Of a DNA stretch of 64,000 bases, positions 55,312-63,916 are shown piece by piece. Below the pieces are notes generated by a model. The model searched no databases and was not told where the DNA came from. It saw nothing but the letters and a program-made list of their open reading frames with translations. This DNA is from Bradyrhizobium sp. sGM-13 (GTDB lineage: Bacteria; Pseudomonadota; Alphaproteobacteria; Rhizobiales; Xanthobacteraceae), in contig NZ_JAGWDK010000026.1 in the NCBI RefSeq assembly GCF_018398875.1, positions 1 through 64,000 of the forward strand, in the 5' to 3' direction. Both the position numbers and the translations under genes were made by a program. How positions within the stretch are numbered: the first letter of the stretch is position 1; the number at the start of each line of letters is the position of its first letter.

Positions 55312-56604
55312 TCACGGCCGCGTCTGCCCGCTGCCGCGAACGCGGTATTTGAAGCTGGTCAGTTGCTCGGCTCCGACCGGCCCGCGGGCGTGGAATTTGC
55401 CGGTGGCAATCCCGATCTCCGCGCCGAAGCCGAACTCGCCGCCGTCGGCGAACTGTGTCGAAGCATTGTGCAGCACGATCGCCGAATCGACCTCCCTGAG
55501 GAATTTCTCGGCCGCATTGGCATCCTCGGCCACGATCGCATCGGTGTGGCGCGAGCCGTGATTCCGGATATGCGTGATTGCCCCGTCAACGCCGTCGACG
55601 ACACGCGCGGCGATGATGGCATCGAGATACTCGGTATCCCAGTCATCGTCGGATGCCGGCTTCACCCGCGCGTCGACCTTCTGCACGGCGTCGTCGCCGC
55701 GGACCTCGCAGCCGGATTCGATCAGCATCTCGATCAGCGGCTTCAGATTGGCGGCGGCGCCCGCGCGATCGACCAGCAGCGTCTCGGCGGCGCCGCAGAC
55801 GCCGGTCCGTCGCATCTTGGCGTTCAACACGATCGACTTGGCCATATCGAGATTGGCGGTACGGTCGACATAGACGTGGTTGACGCCTTCGAGATGCGCA
55901 AACACCGGCACGCGCGCTTCCGCTTCAACCCGCGCCACTAGGCTCTTGCCGCCGCGCGGCACGATGACGTCGATGCCGCCGTTCAGGCCTGACAGCATCA
56001 GCCCAACCGCCGCGCGATCGCGCGTCGGCACCAGCGTTATCGCGGCTTCCGGCAAGCCGGCTTCGCGCAGGCCCTGCACCAGGGCTTCGTGGATCGCCCG
56101 GCAGGAGCGGAAGCTGTCGGAGCCGCCGCGCAGGATCACCGCATTGCCGGACTTCAGGCACAGCACGCCGGCGTCGGCGGCAACATTGGGACGGCTCTCG
56201 AAGATCACGCCGATCACGCCGAGCGGCACGCGCACGCGCTCGATGGTCATGCCGTTTGGCCGCTGCCAGCTTTCGGTGACGGCGCCGACCGGATCGGGGA
56301 TGCCGCGCACGGTTGCAACGCCATCGGACATCGCGTCGATGCGCGCCGGTGTCAGCGTCAGGCGGTCGATGAAGGCCGAGGTCGCGCCTGCGGCGCTGAC
56401 TTCCGCGACGTCCTCGGCGTTGGCCGCGAGGATCTTTGCCGCATTGGCGCGGATCGCCCGCTCGATCGCCTGCAGCGCCCGGTCCTTCTGCTCCGGCGGC
56501 GCCAGCGCCAGCATCCGCGCGGCGTCGCGCGCATGGGAGGCGAGGTCGGTCATCAAAGCAGGCAGATCGGCGTTACCGTCGATAGCCTTGAGAGGGGCAG
56601 TCAT
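55312..56604 (-). CDS. proA: Gamma-glutamyl phosphate reductase
   Basis: ProA reduces gamma-glutamyl phosphate to the semialdehyde in proline synthesis. The 430-residue product is an aldehyde dehydrogenase-fold enzyme with GVIGVIFESRPNVAADAG, GNAVILRGGSDSF, and the catalytic Cys in KMRRTGVCGAAETLL. The C-terminal HARGPVGAEQLTSFKYRVRGSGQ is typical. ATG 56604 was chosen over 56634. proB is directly upstream. Confidence 0.95.
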   Translation of the reverse strand: MTAPLKAIDGNADLPALMTDLASHARDAARMLALAPPEQKDRALQAIERAIRANAAKILAANAEDVAEVSAAGATSAFIDRLTLTPARIDAMSDGVATVRGIPDPVGAVTESWQRPNGMTIERVRVPLGVIGVIFESRPNVAADAGVLCLKSGNAVILRGGSDSFRSCRAIHEALVQGLREAGLPEAAITLVPTRDRAAVGLMLSGLNGGIDVIVPRGGKSLVARVEAEARVPVFAHLEGVNHVYVDRTANLDMAKSIVLNAKMRRTGVCGAAETLLVDRAGAAANLKPLIEMLIESGCEVRGDDAVQKVDARVKPASDDDWDTEYLDAIIAARVVDGVDGAITHIRNHGSRHTDAIVAEDANAAEKFLREVDSAIVLHNASTQFADGGEFGFGAEIGIATGKFHARGPVGAEQLTSFKYRVRGSGQTRP

Positions 56605-56733
56605 CGGAGGTCCCAAGGTCAGAGTTAAGGCCATGGCCTAGCACGAAAATCCCGTTCTTGCGAGGTCCGGAACCGGCATGGCTGGCTGGCGGTACCGCTA
56701 AACGTGAGCTCGGCCAATGGCCTAGCTGCGTGC

Positions 56734-57876
56734 CTATTTGGCCGGAATGGCTCCGGCTGGCCCCACCACCAGATCATCGCGGTGGATCATCTCCGCGCGA
56801 CCGCTGATGCCAAGGATGGCCATCACATCCGGTGAAGAACGGCCCTTGATCTTCTCCGCATCCTCGGCGTCGTAGGCGACCAGGCCGCGGCCGATCTCGT
56901 GGGTATCGGGGCCGCGCACTACCACCGCATCGCCGCGGGCGAACTGGCCGTCGATCCGGATTACGCCGGCCGGCAACAGGCTTTTTCCCGCGCGGAGCGC
57001 TGTGACCGCGCCGGCGTCGATGGTCAGCGTGCCCTTCGGCTCCAGCGAGCCCGCGATCCAGCGTTTGCGCGCGGTGATGGGATTGGCTGACGTCAGGAAC
57101 CAGGTGCAGCGGCCGCCGTCTGATATTGCCTGCAACGGATGCTCGATCTTGCCCGAGGCGATCAGCATATGCGTACCTGATGTCGTCGCGATTTTCGCCG
57201 CCTCGATTTTGGTGAACATGCCGCCGCGCGACAGTTCGGATTCGGCGGCGCCCGCCATGCCCTCGATCTCCGAGGTGACGGACTCGACGATCGGAATCAG
57301 CTTTGCGTTGGGATTGGCGCCGGGCGGCGCGTCATAGAGCCCGTCGATATCGGACAATAGAATCAGCAGATCGGCGCTCGTCATGGTGGCAACGCGCGCG
57401 GCAAGACGATCATTGTCGCCGTAGCGGATCTCGTTGGTGGCGACCGTGTCGTTCTCGTTGATCACGGGTACTGCGCGCCACTCCAGGAGCTTGGCGATGG
57501 TCGAGCGTGCGTTCAGATAACGGCGGCGCTCCTCGGTGTCCTGCAGCGTTACCAGGATCTGCCCGGCGCCGATGCCATGAGCGCCGAGCACTTCCGACCA
57601 TATCCGCGCCAGCGCGATCTGCCCGACGGCGGCGGCGCCCTGGCTTTCTTCCAGCTTCAGCGGGCCACGCGGCAGTTTCAACCGGCTGCGGCCGAGCGCG
57701 ATCGAGCCTGACGAGACGACGAGAACATCGCGGCCCTCGCCATGCAGCTTAGCGATATCGGCGGCCAGCGCCGACAGCCATGCCGAACGGACTTCGCCAG
57801 CATTGGAGTCGATCAGCAGCGAGGAGCCGACCTTGACGACGATGCGGCGGAAGTTTTTGAGCGCGGGACGTTTCAT
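56734..57876 (-). CDS. proB: Glutamate 5-kinase
   Basis: ProB phosphorylates glutamate in the first step of proline synthesis and is usually proline-inhibited. The 380-residue product has the amino-acid kinase domain (about 1-260) with VVKVGSSLLID, VSSGSIALG and INENDTVATNEIRYGDND, and a C-terminal PUA domain (about 280-370) with IDAGAVTALRAGKSLLPAGV. It follows obgE and precedes proA, the usual order. Confidence 0.96.
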   Translation of the reverse strand: MKRPALKNFRRIVVKVGSSLLIDSNAGEVRSAWLSALAADIAKLHGEGRDVLVVSSGSIALGRSRLKLPRGPLKLEESQGAAAVGQIALARIWSEVLGAHGIGAGQILVTLQDTEERRRYLNARSTIAKLLEWRAVPVINENDTVATNEIRYGDNDRLAARVATMTSADLLILLSDIDGLYDAPPGANPNAKLIPIVESVTSEIEGMAGAAESELSRGGMFTKIEAAKIATTSGTHMLIASGKIEHPLQAISDGGRCTWFLTSANPITARKRWIAGSLEPKGTLTIDAGAVTALRAGKSLLPAGVIRIDGQFARGDAVVVRGPDTHEIGRGLVAYDAEDAEKIKGRSSPDVMAILGISGRAEMIHRDDLVVGPAGAIPAK

Positions 57877-57966
57877 GATGCGGTCGGATGATGCGGATGA
57901 TCGGAAGCAATACGCGCCACCCCCCTGATTTGGAAGTGGCGCGGCCGCGGGAAGGCTAACTTTGTA

Positions 57967-59019
57967 TCAGCCCTGCGGCGGCGGGACCGGCGCCCACGGG
58001 GCCTGACCGCCCTTGGCCTTGAGGGAAACCGGCGCCTCGCCGATGACTTCGACCAGCGCTTTGAGCGTTTCCGGCATGCCTTCCCCGGTGGCGGCGGAGA
58101 GCAACAGCGGCGTCTTCTTCGCCGCGCGTTTCAGCCGGTCTTTCTGCTTCTTCAATTCATCCGGCGCGACCGCATCGATCTTGTTGAGCGCGACGATCTC
58201 GACCTTCTCGGCGAGATGCCCCTCATAGGCTTCGAGCTCGGTGCGCACCGTCTTGTACGCCTTTCCGGCGTGTTCGCAGGTTGCATCGATCAAATGCAGC
58301 AGCACGCGGCAGCGCTCGACATGGCCCAAAAACCGATCGCCGAGGCCGGCGCCTTCATGCGCGCCTTCGATCAGGCCGGGAATGTCAGCGAGCACGAATT
58401 CGCGGCCCTGCGCGTTCACGACGCCGAGCTGCGGATGCAGCGTGGTGAAGGGATAGTCGGCGATCTTCGGCTTGGCCGCGCTGACGACGGAAAGGAAGGT
58501 CGACTTGCCGGCATTAGGCAGGCCGACGAGGCCGGCATCCGCGATCAGCTTCAGCCGCAGCCAGATCCAGCGCTCCTCGCCTTCCTGCCCGGGATTGGCA
58601 TTGCGTGGCGCGCGGTTGGTGGAGGATTTGAAATGCGCGTTGCCAAAACCGCCATTGCCGCCCTCGGCAAGCACGAATTTTTCGCCGAGTTCGCTGAAGT
58701 CGTGGATCAGCGTCTCGCGGTCCTCGTCGAATATCTGCGTGCCGACGGGCACCTTGAGAACGATCGGTTTGCCGTTGGCGCCATGGCGGTCCTTGCCCAT
58801 GCCATTGGTGCCTTTCTGCGCCTTGAAGTGCTGCTGGTAACGATAGTCGATCAGCGTATTGAGCCCATCGACGACCTCGACGATGACGTCGCCGCCGCGA
58901 CCGCCATTGCCGCCGGAGGGCCCACCGAACTCGATGAACTTCTCGCGGCGGAACGCCACGCAGCCGTTGCCGCCGTCACCGGAGCGGATATAGACCTTTG
59001 CCTCGTCAAGGAATTTCAT
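57967..59019 (-). CDS. obgE: GTPase Obg
   Basis: Obg is a ribosome-associated GTPase involved in 50S assembly and stress response. The 350-residue product has the glycine-rich Obg fold (about 1-158, with RSGDGGNGCVAFRREKFIEFGGPSGG) and a G domain with GLPNAGKST (about 165-173), DIPGLIEGAHEG and NKIDAV. It has no long OCT domain, only a short Ala/Pro-rich end. rplU and rpmA, often next to obg, are close by on the same strand but separated by other genes. Confidence 0.96.
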   Translation of the reverse strand: MKFLDEAKVYIRSGDGGNGCVAFRREKFIEFGGPSGGNGGRGGDVIVEVVDGLNTLIDYRYQQHFKAQKGTNGMGKDRHGANGKPIVLKVPVGTQIFDEDRETLIHDFSELGEKFVLAEGGNGGFGNAHFKSSTNRAPRNANPGQEGEERWIWLRLKLIADAGLVGLPNAGKSTFLSVVSAAKPKIADYPFTTLHPQLGVVNAQGREFVLADIPGLIEGAHEGAGLGDRFLGHVERCRVLLHLIDATCEHAGKAYKTVRTELEAYEGHLAEKVEIVALNKIDAVAPDELKKQKDRLKRAAKKTPLLLSAATGEGMPETLKALVEVIGEAPVSLKAKGGQAPWAPVPPPQG

Positions 59020-59110
59020 GATTTGTACTAGTTAGGGCAGGGGGGCCCGTGCGGCAACCCTCAAGGCCAGCGACATTGGCGAAAAGCCTTAATTTTCGGC
59101 CTTTTCGGGC

Positions 59111-59590
59111 TCAGGCCGGCCGCCGGCGAATCAAAAATTTTTGCGTTCCCTCCAGCACGAGCTCCTTGCGCTGGTTGAACACGGTCGAGCGCAGCGTCAC
59201 GACGCCGGTGGTGCGGCCGGGCGTGAGCTCGGTCACTTCCAGCGCGGGATAGAGTGTGTCGCCGGCATAGACCGGTTTCAGGAACTTGCTCGATTGCTCG
59301 AGGAAGCCGACCAGCGATTCCTCCACGAGATAGGGAAACAGGCCTGCACCCGGCGCGGTGTGGACCAGGGTTTGGAAACCATGCGCGAGCAGGTCCGGCA
59401 TGCCGCGGGCGCGGCAATATTCGACATCATAATGGATCGGATGGGTATCGCCGCTCGCGGTCTGGAACGCGGCGAACACCGCCGAGGTCTGGGTCCGGCT
59501 CGGAATGACGAAGCGTTCGCCGAGCACAAAATCCTCGAACCAGCGCTGTTCGCTCACCATGCGATGCTGGGCGGGGTCGAACGCGGTCAT
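59111..59590 (-). CDS. MaoC-like hotdog-fold dehydratase
   Basis: The 159-residue product has the MaoC/R-hydratase pattern: a start with FEDFVLGERF, the hydratase motif FQTASGDTHPIHYDVEYCRARGMPDLLAHGF with catalytic Asp and His, and a hotdog ending FNQRKELVLEGTQKFLIRR. Family members hydrate enoyl-CoA; the substrate here is unknown. The ATG at 59590 follows a family-like start; a long frame upstream runs into the dispersed repeat and is not supported. Confidence 0.88.
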   Translation of the reverse strand: MTAFDPAQHRMVSEQRWFEDFVLGERFVIPSRTQTSAVFAAFQTASGDTHPIHYDVEYCRARGMPDLLAHGFQTLVHTAPGAGLFPYLVEESLVGFLEQSSKFLKPVYAGDTLYPALEVTELTPGRTTGVVTLRSTVFNQRKELVLEGTQKFLIRRRPA

Positions 59591-59665
59591 CTCGGTTTCC
59601 TGCCGTTTTTGGAGCGATACCGGTATCGCAGCGCTGTGGCTGCGGCAATCGATCCATCTCAATTG

Positions 59666-59780
59666 GTCATACCCGGGCAATAGCGCGAAGCGCATCTTCG
59701 CGCTAAATGTCCCCGGGCATCCGCGTCTCGACAACGTGGCTAGCACAAAAAAGTGGATGGCCGGACGCGCTGGCCATGAC
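59666..59780. repeat. Dispersed repeat (family C), copy 2
   Basis: GTCATACCCGGGCAATAGCGCGAAGCGC, then ATGTCCCCGGGCATCC, GTGGATGGC and GGCCATGAC. The modules follow the same order as at 29566-29682. It lies in the gap between the divergent MaoC-like and DMT transporter genes. Confidence 0.75.
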
Positions 59781-59804
59781 GAAGAGCAACAAGCAGGAAA
59801 CGTC

Positions 59805-60719
59805 ATGAGCCTGTTCGGCAAAATCTCGACCTATGACGAGCGCTCCGCACGCCTGGCCGGCATCGGATTGATGCTGCTGTCAATCTTCATGTTCTCGTTC
59901 GGCGATGCGCTTGGGAAATTCATGGTGGCGACCTATTCGGTGGGGCAGTTGCTGTGGCTGCGCGCCTGCGCGGCGCTGCTGGTGCTGTTGCCGGTGATCT
60001 GGAAGCAGCGCGCCGAGTTCTCGCGCCTCGAGCGGCCGTGGCTGCAGCTATTGCGCGTGACGCTCTCGACGCTCGAAGTCGCTGCGTTCTTTCTCGCCAC
60101 CGTCTATCTGCCGCTCGCCGACGTCATCACCTATTATCTGGCCTCGCCGATTTTCGTCACCGCGCTTTCCGGCATCGTGCTCGGCGAGCGGGTCGGCTGG
60201 CGGCGCTGGACCGCGATCCTGGTCGGATTCTGCGGCGTCCTGATTGCGCTGCGCCCCTCCACGCAAACAGTAAGCTGGCCGGCGATGATCGCACTCGGCG
60301 GCAGCCTGTCGTTTGCGTTGCTGATGTTGATCACGCGGTCGCTGCGGGACACGCCGGATATCGTGCTGACGACCACGCAGTTCGGCGGCACATTTCTGCT
60401 CGGCGCGCTGATGTCGCCGATCGGCTGGGTGACGCCGAGCGCCGGCAGCCTCGGCCTGTTTGCCGCGGCCGGCGTGGTTTCCGTCGTTGCACTCTTGTGC
60501 ATCAACCGGTCGCTGAAACTTGCGCCGGCCAGCGTCGTGGTGCCGTATCAATATTCGATGATCGTGTGGGCGGTAATCTTCGGCTTCGTCGTGTGGGGTG
60601 ACGTGCCGTCGATGTCGACCATCATCGGTGCAGCCATCATCATCGGCGCGGGCATTTATATCTTCCTGCGAGAACAGAAGCTCGGGCGTGAAGAAGCGGT
60701 GGTCAATCCGCCGGCGTGA
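59805..60719 (+). CDS. DMT-superfamily (EamA) transporter
   Basis: The 304-residue product has about ten hydrophobic helices in two EamA repeats, with the typical mid-protein TLEVAAFFLATVYLPLADVITYYLASPIFVTALSGIVLGERVGWRRW and the second-half YQYSMIVWAVIFGFVVWGDVPS. Members export amino acids or other metabolites; the substrate cannot be assigned. CAGGAAACG precedes the ATG at 59805. The start lies just after a dispersed repeat. Confidence 0.92.
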   Translation: MSLFGKISTYDERSARLAGIGLMLLSIFMFSFGDALGKFMVATYSVGQLLWLRACAALLVLLPVIWKQRAEFSRLERPWLQLLRVTLSTLEVAAFFLATVYLPLADVITYYLASPIFVTALSGIVLGERVGWRRWTAILVGFCGVLIALRPSTQTVSWPAMIALGGSLSFALLMLITRSLRDTPDIVLTTTQFGGTFLLGALMSPIGWVTPSAGSLGLFAAAGVVSVVALLCINRSLKLAPASVVVPYQYSMIVWAVIFGFVVWGDVPSMSTIIGAAIIIGAGIYIFLREQKLGREEAVVNPPA

Positions 60720-60727
60720 GCGATTCC

Positions 60728-60858
60728 GTCGTCCCGGGCAAGCGAAGCGCGACCCGGGACCCATAACCACCATTGTTAGTTGTTGAAGCAGCAGGAGCTA
60801 CAGCTCGGTCCAACAACGTGGTCCTGTGGTTGTGGGTCCCTGCGTTCGCAGGGACGAC
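60728..60858. repeat. Dispersed palindromic repeat (family D)
   Basis: GTCGTCCCGGGCAAGCGAAGCGCGACCCGGGACCCATAACCAC begins the element, and GTGGTTGTGGGTCCCTGCGTTCGCAGGGACGAC ends it, so the two ends pair at long range. The middle contains GTTAGTTGTTG/CAACAACG arms. A fragment of the right end occurs at 52-72. Confidence 0.7.
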
Positions 60859-60882
60859 ATCGGATTGTGTGGAGGCGGCGAA

Positions 60883-61485
60883 TTACCGCTCTCTTCTCGT
60901 CGAACTTCCCCAGTTCTTCAGCGATGCCCACACGCTGCGTGTCAGGCGGAAGCGGTCGACCGGGGTCGAGCATCCCAGCGCTTCGAAGCGGTGCAACTCG
61001 ACGCCGCTCCACTGGAAGCCGCATTTCTCCAGGATATTTCGCGACGCCGGGTTGGCGACGCGGGCGCCCGAAATCAGGTGTTCGGCATCGAACTCCTCGA
61101 AGAAAAAATCGATCACGGCGCGTGCGGCTTCGGTGCCGAAACCCTGACCCCAATGCTCGACGCCGAGCCAGTAGCCGAGTTCCGGTGCATCCGGGCCAGT
61201 GCGGTCGATGCCGACCATGCCGATCGGCGAATAGTTGTGTTCGATGAGAAACACCGTCTCGTTGTTATCGGTGGCATTCGCCCGCACGAACTCGACCGCA
61301 TGGTCCTGCAGGTAGGGATGCGGCAGGCGGCGGGTGTTTTCCGCAATGCGGCGATCATTGGCGAGATGCGCAATCGCTTTTACGTCCGCGAGCGTCGGCC
61401 GGCGCAGTGTCAGCCGTTCGGTCTCGAGGACGCAGCTACTCGTCTGACGCAGCGTCGGGGTCTGGATCGGGATGTCCTGCAACAT
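60883..61485 (-). CDS. GNAT N-acetyltransferase (RimJ/RimL type)
   Basis: The 200-residue product has ETERLTLRRPTLADVKAIAHLANDRRIAENTRRLPHPY at the start, VGIDRTGPDAPELGYWLGVEHWGQGFGTEAARAVIDF with the acetyl-CoA loop, and NPASRNILEKCGFQWSG, the RimJ/RimL class pattern. Substrates of this class range from ribosomal protein N-termini to small amines. It lies downstream of rpmA but a terminator separates them. Confidence 0.9.
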   Translation of the reverse strand: MLQDIPIQTPTLRQTSSCVLETERLTLRRPTLADVKAIAHLANDRRIAENTRRLPHPYLQDHAVEFVRANATDNNETVFLIEHNYSPIGMVGIDRTGPDAPELGYWLGVEHWGQGFGTEAARAVIDFFFEEFDAEHLISGARVANPASRNILEKCGFQWSGVELHRFEALGCSTPVDRFRLTRSVWASLKNWGSSTRRER

Positions 61486-61517
61486 GTCGGGCTCCTGATT
61501 GCGAATATGCGCAAATT

Positions 61518-61547
61518 AAAAAGGGGAGGCCGGTTTCCCGCCTCCCC
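61518..61547 (-). terminator. Terminator of the rplU-rpmA operon
   Basis: Read on the minus strand, GGGGAGGC and GCCTCCCC pair around GGGAAACCG, followed by TTTTTAATTT. It lies 62 bases beyond the rpmA stop at 61610 and before the acetyltransferase start. Confidence 0.88.
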
Positions 61548-61609
61548 TGGAGCCCATTTCGACTCCGCCGGTTCAACAGGATCCGGCAGACTCGAATTTT
61601 GTCCACCGT

Positions 61610-61879
61610 CTATTCGGCCGCCTCCGTCATCGGAACTACCGATACGAAGGTGCGGCCATTGGCTTTTGCACGGAATTCGACATGACCTTCGACTTTGGCA
61701 AAGAGAGTATGGTCGGTGCCCATGCCGACATTAAGGCCGGGATGCCAGGTGGTGCCGCGTTGACGCGCGATAATGTTGCCGGGAATCACGTGTTCGCCGC
61801 CATACGCCTTGATGCCAAGGCGCTTGCCCGCTGAATCGCGTCCGTTTCGCGATGAACCGCCTGCTTTTTTGTGAGCCAT
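61610..61879 (-). CDS. rpmA: 50S ribosomal protein L27
   Basis: The 89-residue product is a complete L27: MAHKKAGGSSRNGRDSAGKRLGIKAYGGEHVIPGNIIARQRGTTWHPGLNVGMG, then FAKVEGHVEF. The N-terminus begins directly with the mature AHKKA start and needs no cleavage. It lies 160 bases after rplU, a gap that contains a remnant of an L21 tail. Confidence 0.98.
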   Translation of the reverse strand: MAHKKAGGSSRNGRDSAGKRLGIKAYGGEHVIPGNIIARQRGTTWHPGLNVGMGTDHTLFAKVEGHVEFRAKANGRTFVSVVPMTEAAE

Positions 61880-62038
61880 GGCCCGTCTCCGATCTCTCGA
61901 ATATTTCTAGATCAATTCCTTGACGGAATCATTTCACTTTTTCTCACGCCTCAACTTTCGTCGAGGCGCATTACTTCCGGTCGCTCTAGCCGTTCGCGGC
62001 GGCCTTCTTGGCCGCTACTCCTTGACGGCCTTCGGCGC

Positions 62039-62419
62039 CTAGTCGTCCTTGGCAGCCGGTGCGGCGACCTTTTCCCTCTTCGGCCGCGGGCCGATCGAAG
62101 GTTTGGCGTTGTCGGTCAGGATCTCGGTGACGCGAAGCACCGTGATCTCGTCGCGATAGCCGCGCTTGCGGCGCGAATTCTTGCGGCGACGCTTCTTGAA
62201 TGCGATCACCTTGGGGCCGCGCTTGTGGTCCAGCACTTCGGCCGCAACGGAAGCGCCTGCCACCGTCGGCGCGCCCAGCACCGGCGTGTCACCGCCGACC
62301 ACCAGAACTTCACCAAGCTGCACGATCGTGCCGACTTCGCCGGCGATCTTGCCTATCTCGAGCACATCATCCGGAACGACGCGGTACTGCCGGCCGCCGG
62401 TTTTGATGACTGCGAACAT
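62039..62419 (-). CDS. rplU: 50S ribosomal protein L21
   Basis: The 126-residue product has MFAVIKTGGRQYRV, VGTIVQLGEVLVVGG, and KRRRKNSRRKRGYRDEITVLRVTEI, the L21 pattern, followed by an Ala/Lys-rich extension. The frame ends at TAG (62039), but downstream, in another frame, codons AAKKAAANG with a stop appear, so the original extension may have been longer. It is the first gene of the L21-L27 operon. Confidence 0.97.
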   Translation of the reverse strand: MFAVIKTGGRQYRVVPDDVLEIGKIAGEVGTIVQLGEVLVVGGDTPVLGAPTVAGASVAAEVLDHKRGPKVIAFKKRRRKNSRRKRGYRDEITVLRVTEILTDNAKPSIGPRPKREKVAAPAAKDD

Positions 62420-62450
62420 CGTTTTTTTCCTTCGTGTTCGATCCCGGCCT

Positions 62451-62477
62451 CGGACGTATTCCCGAAAGGGCTGTCCG
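62451..62477 (-). promoter_or_regulatory. Hairpin in the rplU leader
   Basis: CGGAC and GTCCG pair, enclosing a second stem CCC-GAAA-GGG, 32 bases upstream of the rplU ATG. A structured leader of this kind could serve autoregulation by L21 or another control, but no known motif is recognised. Confidence 0.35.
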
Positions 62478-62677
62478 GGTCGGCTTTTTGGTCAGTCGTT
62501 ATGGGTACAATTTTCGCGCGGCCGGGGAGCAACCCGGTAAGATTTCGCGCAAAAACAAGCGGCGCGAGAAATCCCGCGCCGGATGCGGGGACTTATAGCC
62601 GCAGAATGCCGTGAGTCAAGGCAAAAGGGTCCGAAAACCGGCCAAAAATGAGGGGTTTGGGCCTAAAAGCTCGAATC

Positions 62678-62751
62678 GCGAGTTGCGAATGGCGAGTAGG
62701 GAAGCATATTTATCGCGGTCCGTTCGCCCATTCGCCATTGGCTACTCGCCC
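62678..62751. repeat. Dispersed repeat (family G), copy 2
   Basis: GCGAGTTGCGAATGGCGAGTAGGG on the left and CATTCGCCATTGGCTACTCGCCC on the right form an imperfect inverted repeat. The type equals the element at 43902-43975. It lies in the 396-base gap between the divergent rplU and ROK genes; the remainder of that gap shows no gene. Confidence 0.65.
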
Positions 62752-62815
62752 TTCAATGAAACCAATGGGTTCCCCGCCCGTTGTCGCCAGCGTAGATCCG
62801 GCAGGGGCTCGGCAC

Positions 62816-63916
62816 ATGGCAGAAGACACCATAACGATCACGGGGATTGCCCGCCACGGGGCCACCCGCCTGCCGTCGGTCGAGGTCGACAGCTTCAACA
62901 TTGAGTTGAAGGACGATGAGGGCTTTCTCGGCGACCGCGCCAGCAAGCGAGCCTTCCGCAAGATCCTGGACAGCTTGCGCAAGCCGCTCAGGAAGAACGG
63001 CGACGATCCCTTGGGCAAGAAGTCCGCCGGCGAGATTCCCAAGAACGATCTCGACGAGGCGCTGGTCGGCGCCGATGTCGGCGCCGCCGCGCTGGTGCAT
63101 AGCGCGATTGAGGAATTCGCCCAGGAACTGGCCTATGTGACGCGGCGGTTCCTCAAGACCAAGGCGTGGGCTGATACCGAGCGCATCGTGGTGGGCGGGG
63201 GCTTCAGGCAGAGCCGGGTCGGCGAGCTCGCGATCGCCCGCACCGACATCATCCTCAAGGCGGAGGGGCTTGAGATCAATGTGGTGCCGATCCGCTTTCA
63301 CCCCGACGATGCCGGCCTGATCGGCACGCTGCATCTGGCGCCATCATGGATCTTCGAGGGCCATGACAGCATTCTCGGCGTCGATATCGGCGGCACCAAC
63401 ATCCGCTGCGGTGTCGTGGAGAGCCGCTGGAAGAAGGCGCCCGATCTCTCCAAGGCGGAGGTGTGGATGTCTGAGGTGTGGCGCCACGCTGACGACGAGC
63501 CGACGCGCGAAGGCGCGGTGAAGCGGCTGGTCAAGATGCTGAAGGACCTGATCACGGCCGCGGAGGCCGACGGCCTCAAGCTTGCGCCCTTTATCGGGAT
63601 CGCCTGTCCCGGCGTGATCGACGAGGATGGCTCAATCGAAAAGGGTGCGCAGAACCTGCCCGGCAATTGGGAAAGCAGCGCGTTCAACCTGCCGGCAAGC
63701 CTGGTGGAGGCGATCCCGCAGATCGGCGATCACGACACTGCGGTGGTGATGCACAATGACGGCGTGGTGCAGGGCCTTTCCGAGGTTCCCTTCATGCAGG
63801 ACGTCGAGCACTGGGGCGTGTTGACCATCGGCACCGGGCTCGGCAATGCGCGCTTCACCAACCGGCGGAAGGACAACGGCAAGGACGAGAAGAAGGCGAA
63901 GAAGGGGCGAGATTGA
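62816..63916 (+). CDS. ROK-family protein with circularly permuted motif order
   Basis: The 366-residue product shows ROK sugar-kinase motifs in an unusual order. First come C-lobe features: a helix with GADVGAAALVHSAIEEFAQEL (about 85-105), the adenosine motif VVGGG (125-129), and DDAGLIG (164-170). Only then follow the N-lobe features: phosphate-1 DIGGTNIR (190-197), GIACPGV (261-267), catalytic-Asp HND (313-315), and phosphate-2 TIGTGLG (337-343), then a Lys-rich tail. The zinc motif GHx9CxCGx2GCxE is absent. The first 80 residues are not assigned. Start ATG 62816 fits an uncluttered N-terminus. The kinase substrate, if any, is unknown. Confidence 0.85.
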   Translation: MAEDTITITGIARHGATRLPSVEVDSFNIELKDDEGFLGDRASKRAFRKILDSLRKPLRKNGDDPLGKKSAGEIPKNDLDEALVGADVGAAALVHSAIEEFAQELAYVTRRFLKTKAWADTERIVVGGGFRQSRVGELAIARTDIILKAEGLEINVVPIRFHPDDAGLIGTLHLAPSWIFEGHDSILGVDIGGTNIRCGVVESRWKKAPDLSKAEVWMSEVWRHADDEPTREGAVKRLVKMLKDLITAAEADGLKLAPFIGIACPGVIDEDGSIEKGAQNLPGNWESSAFNLPASLVEAIPQIGDHDTAVVMHNDGVVQGLSEVPFMQDVEHWGVLTIGTGLGNARFTNRRKDNGKDEKKAKKGRD

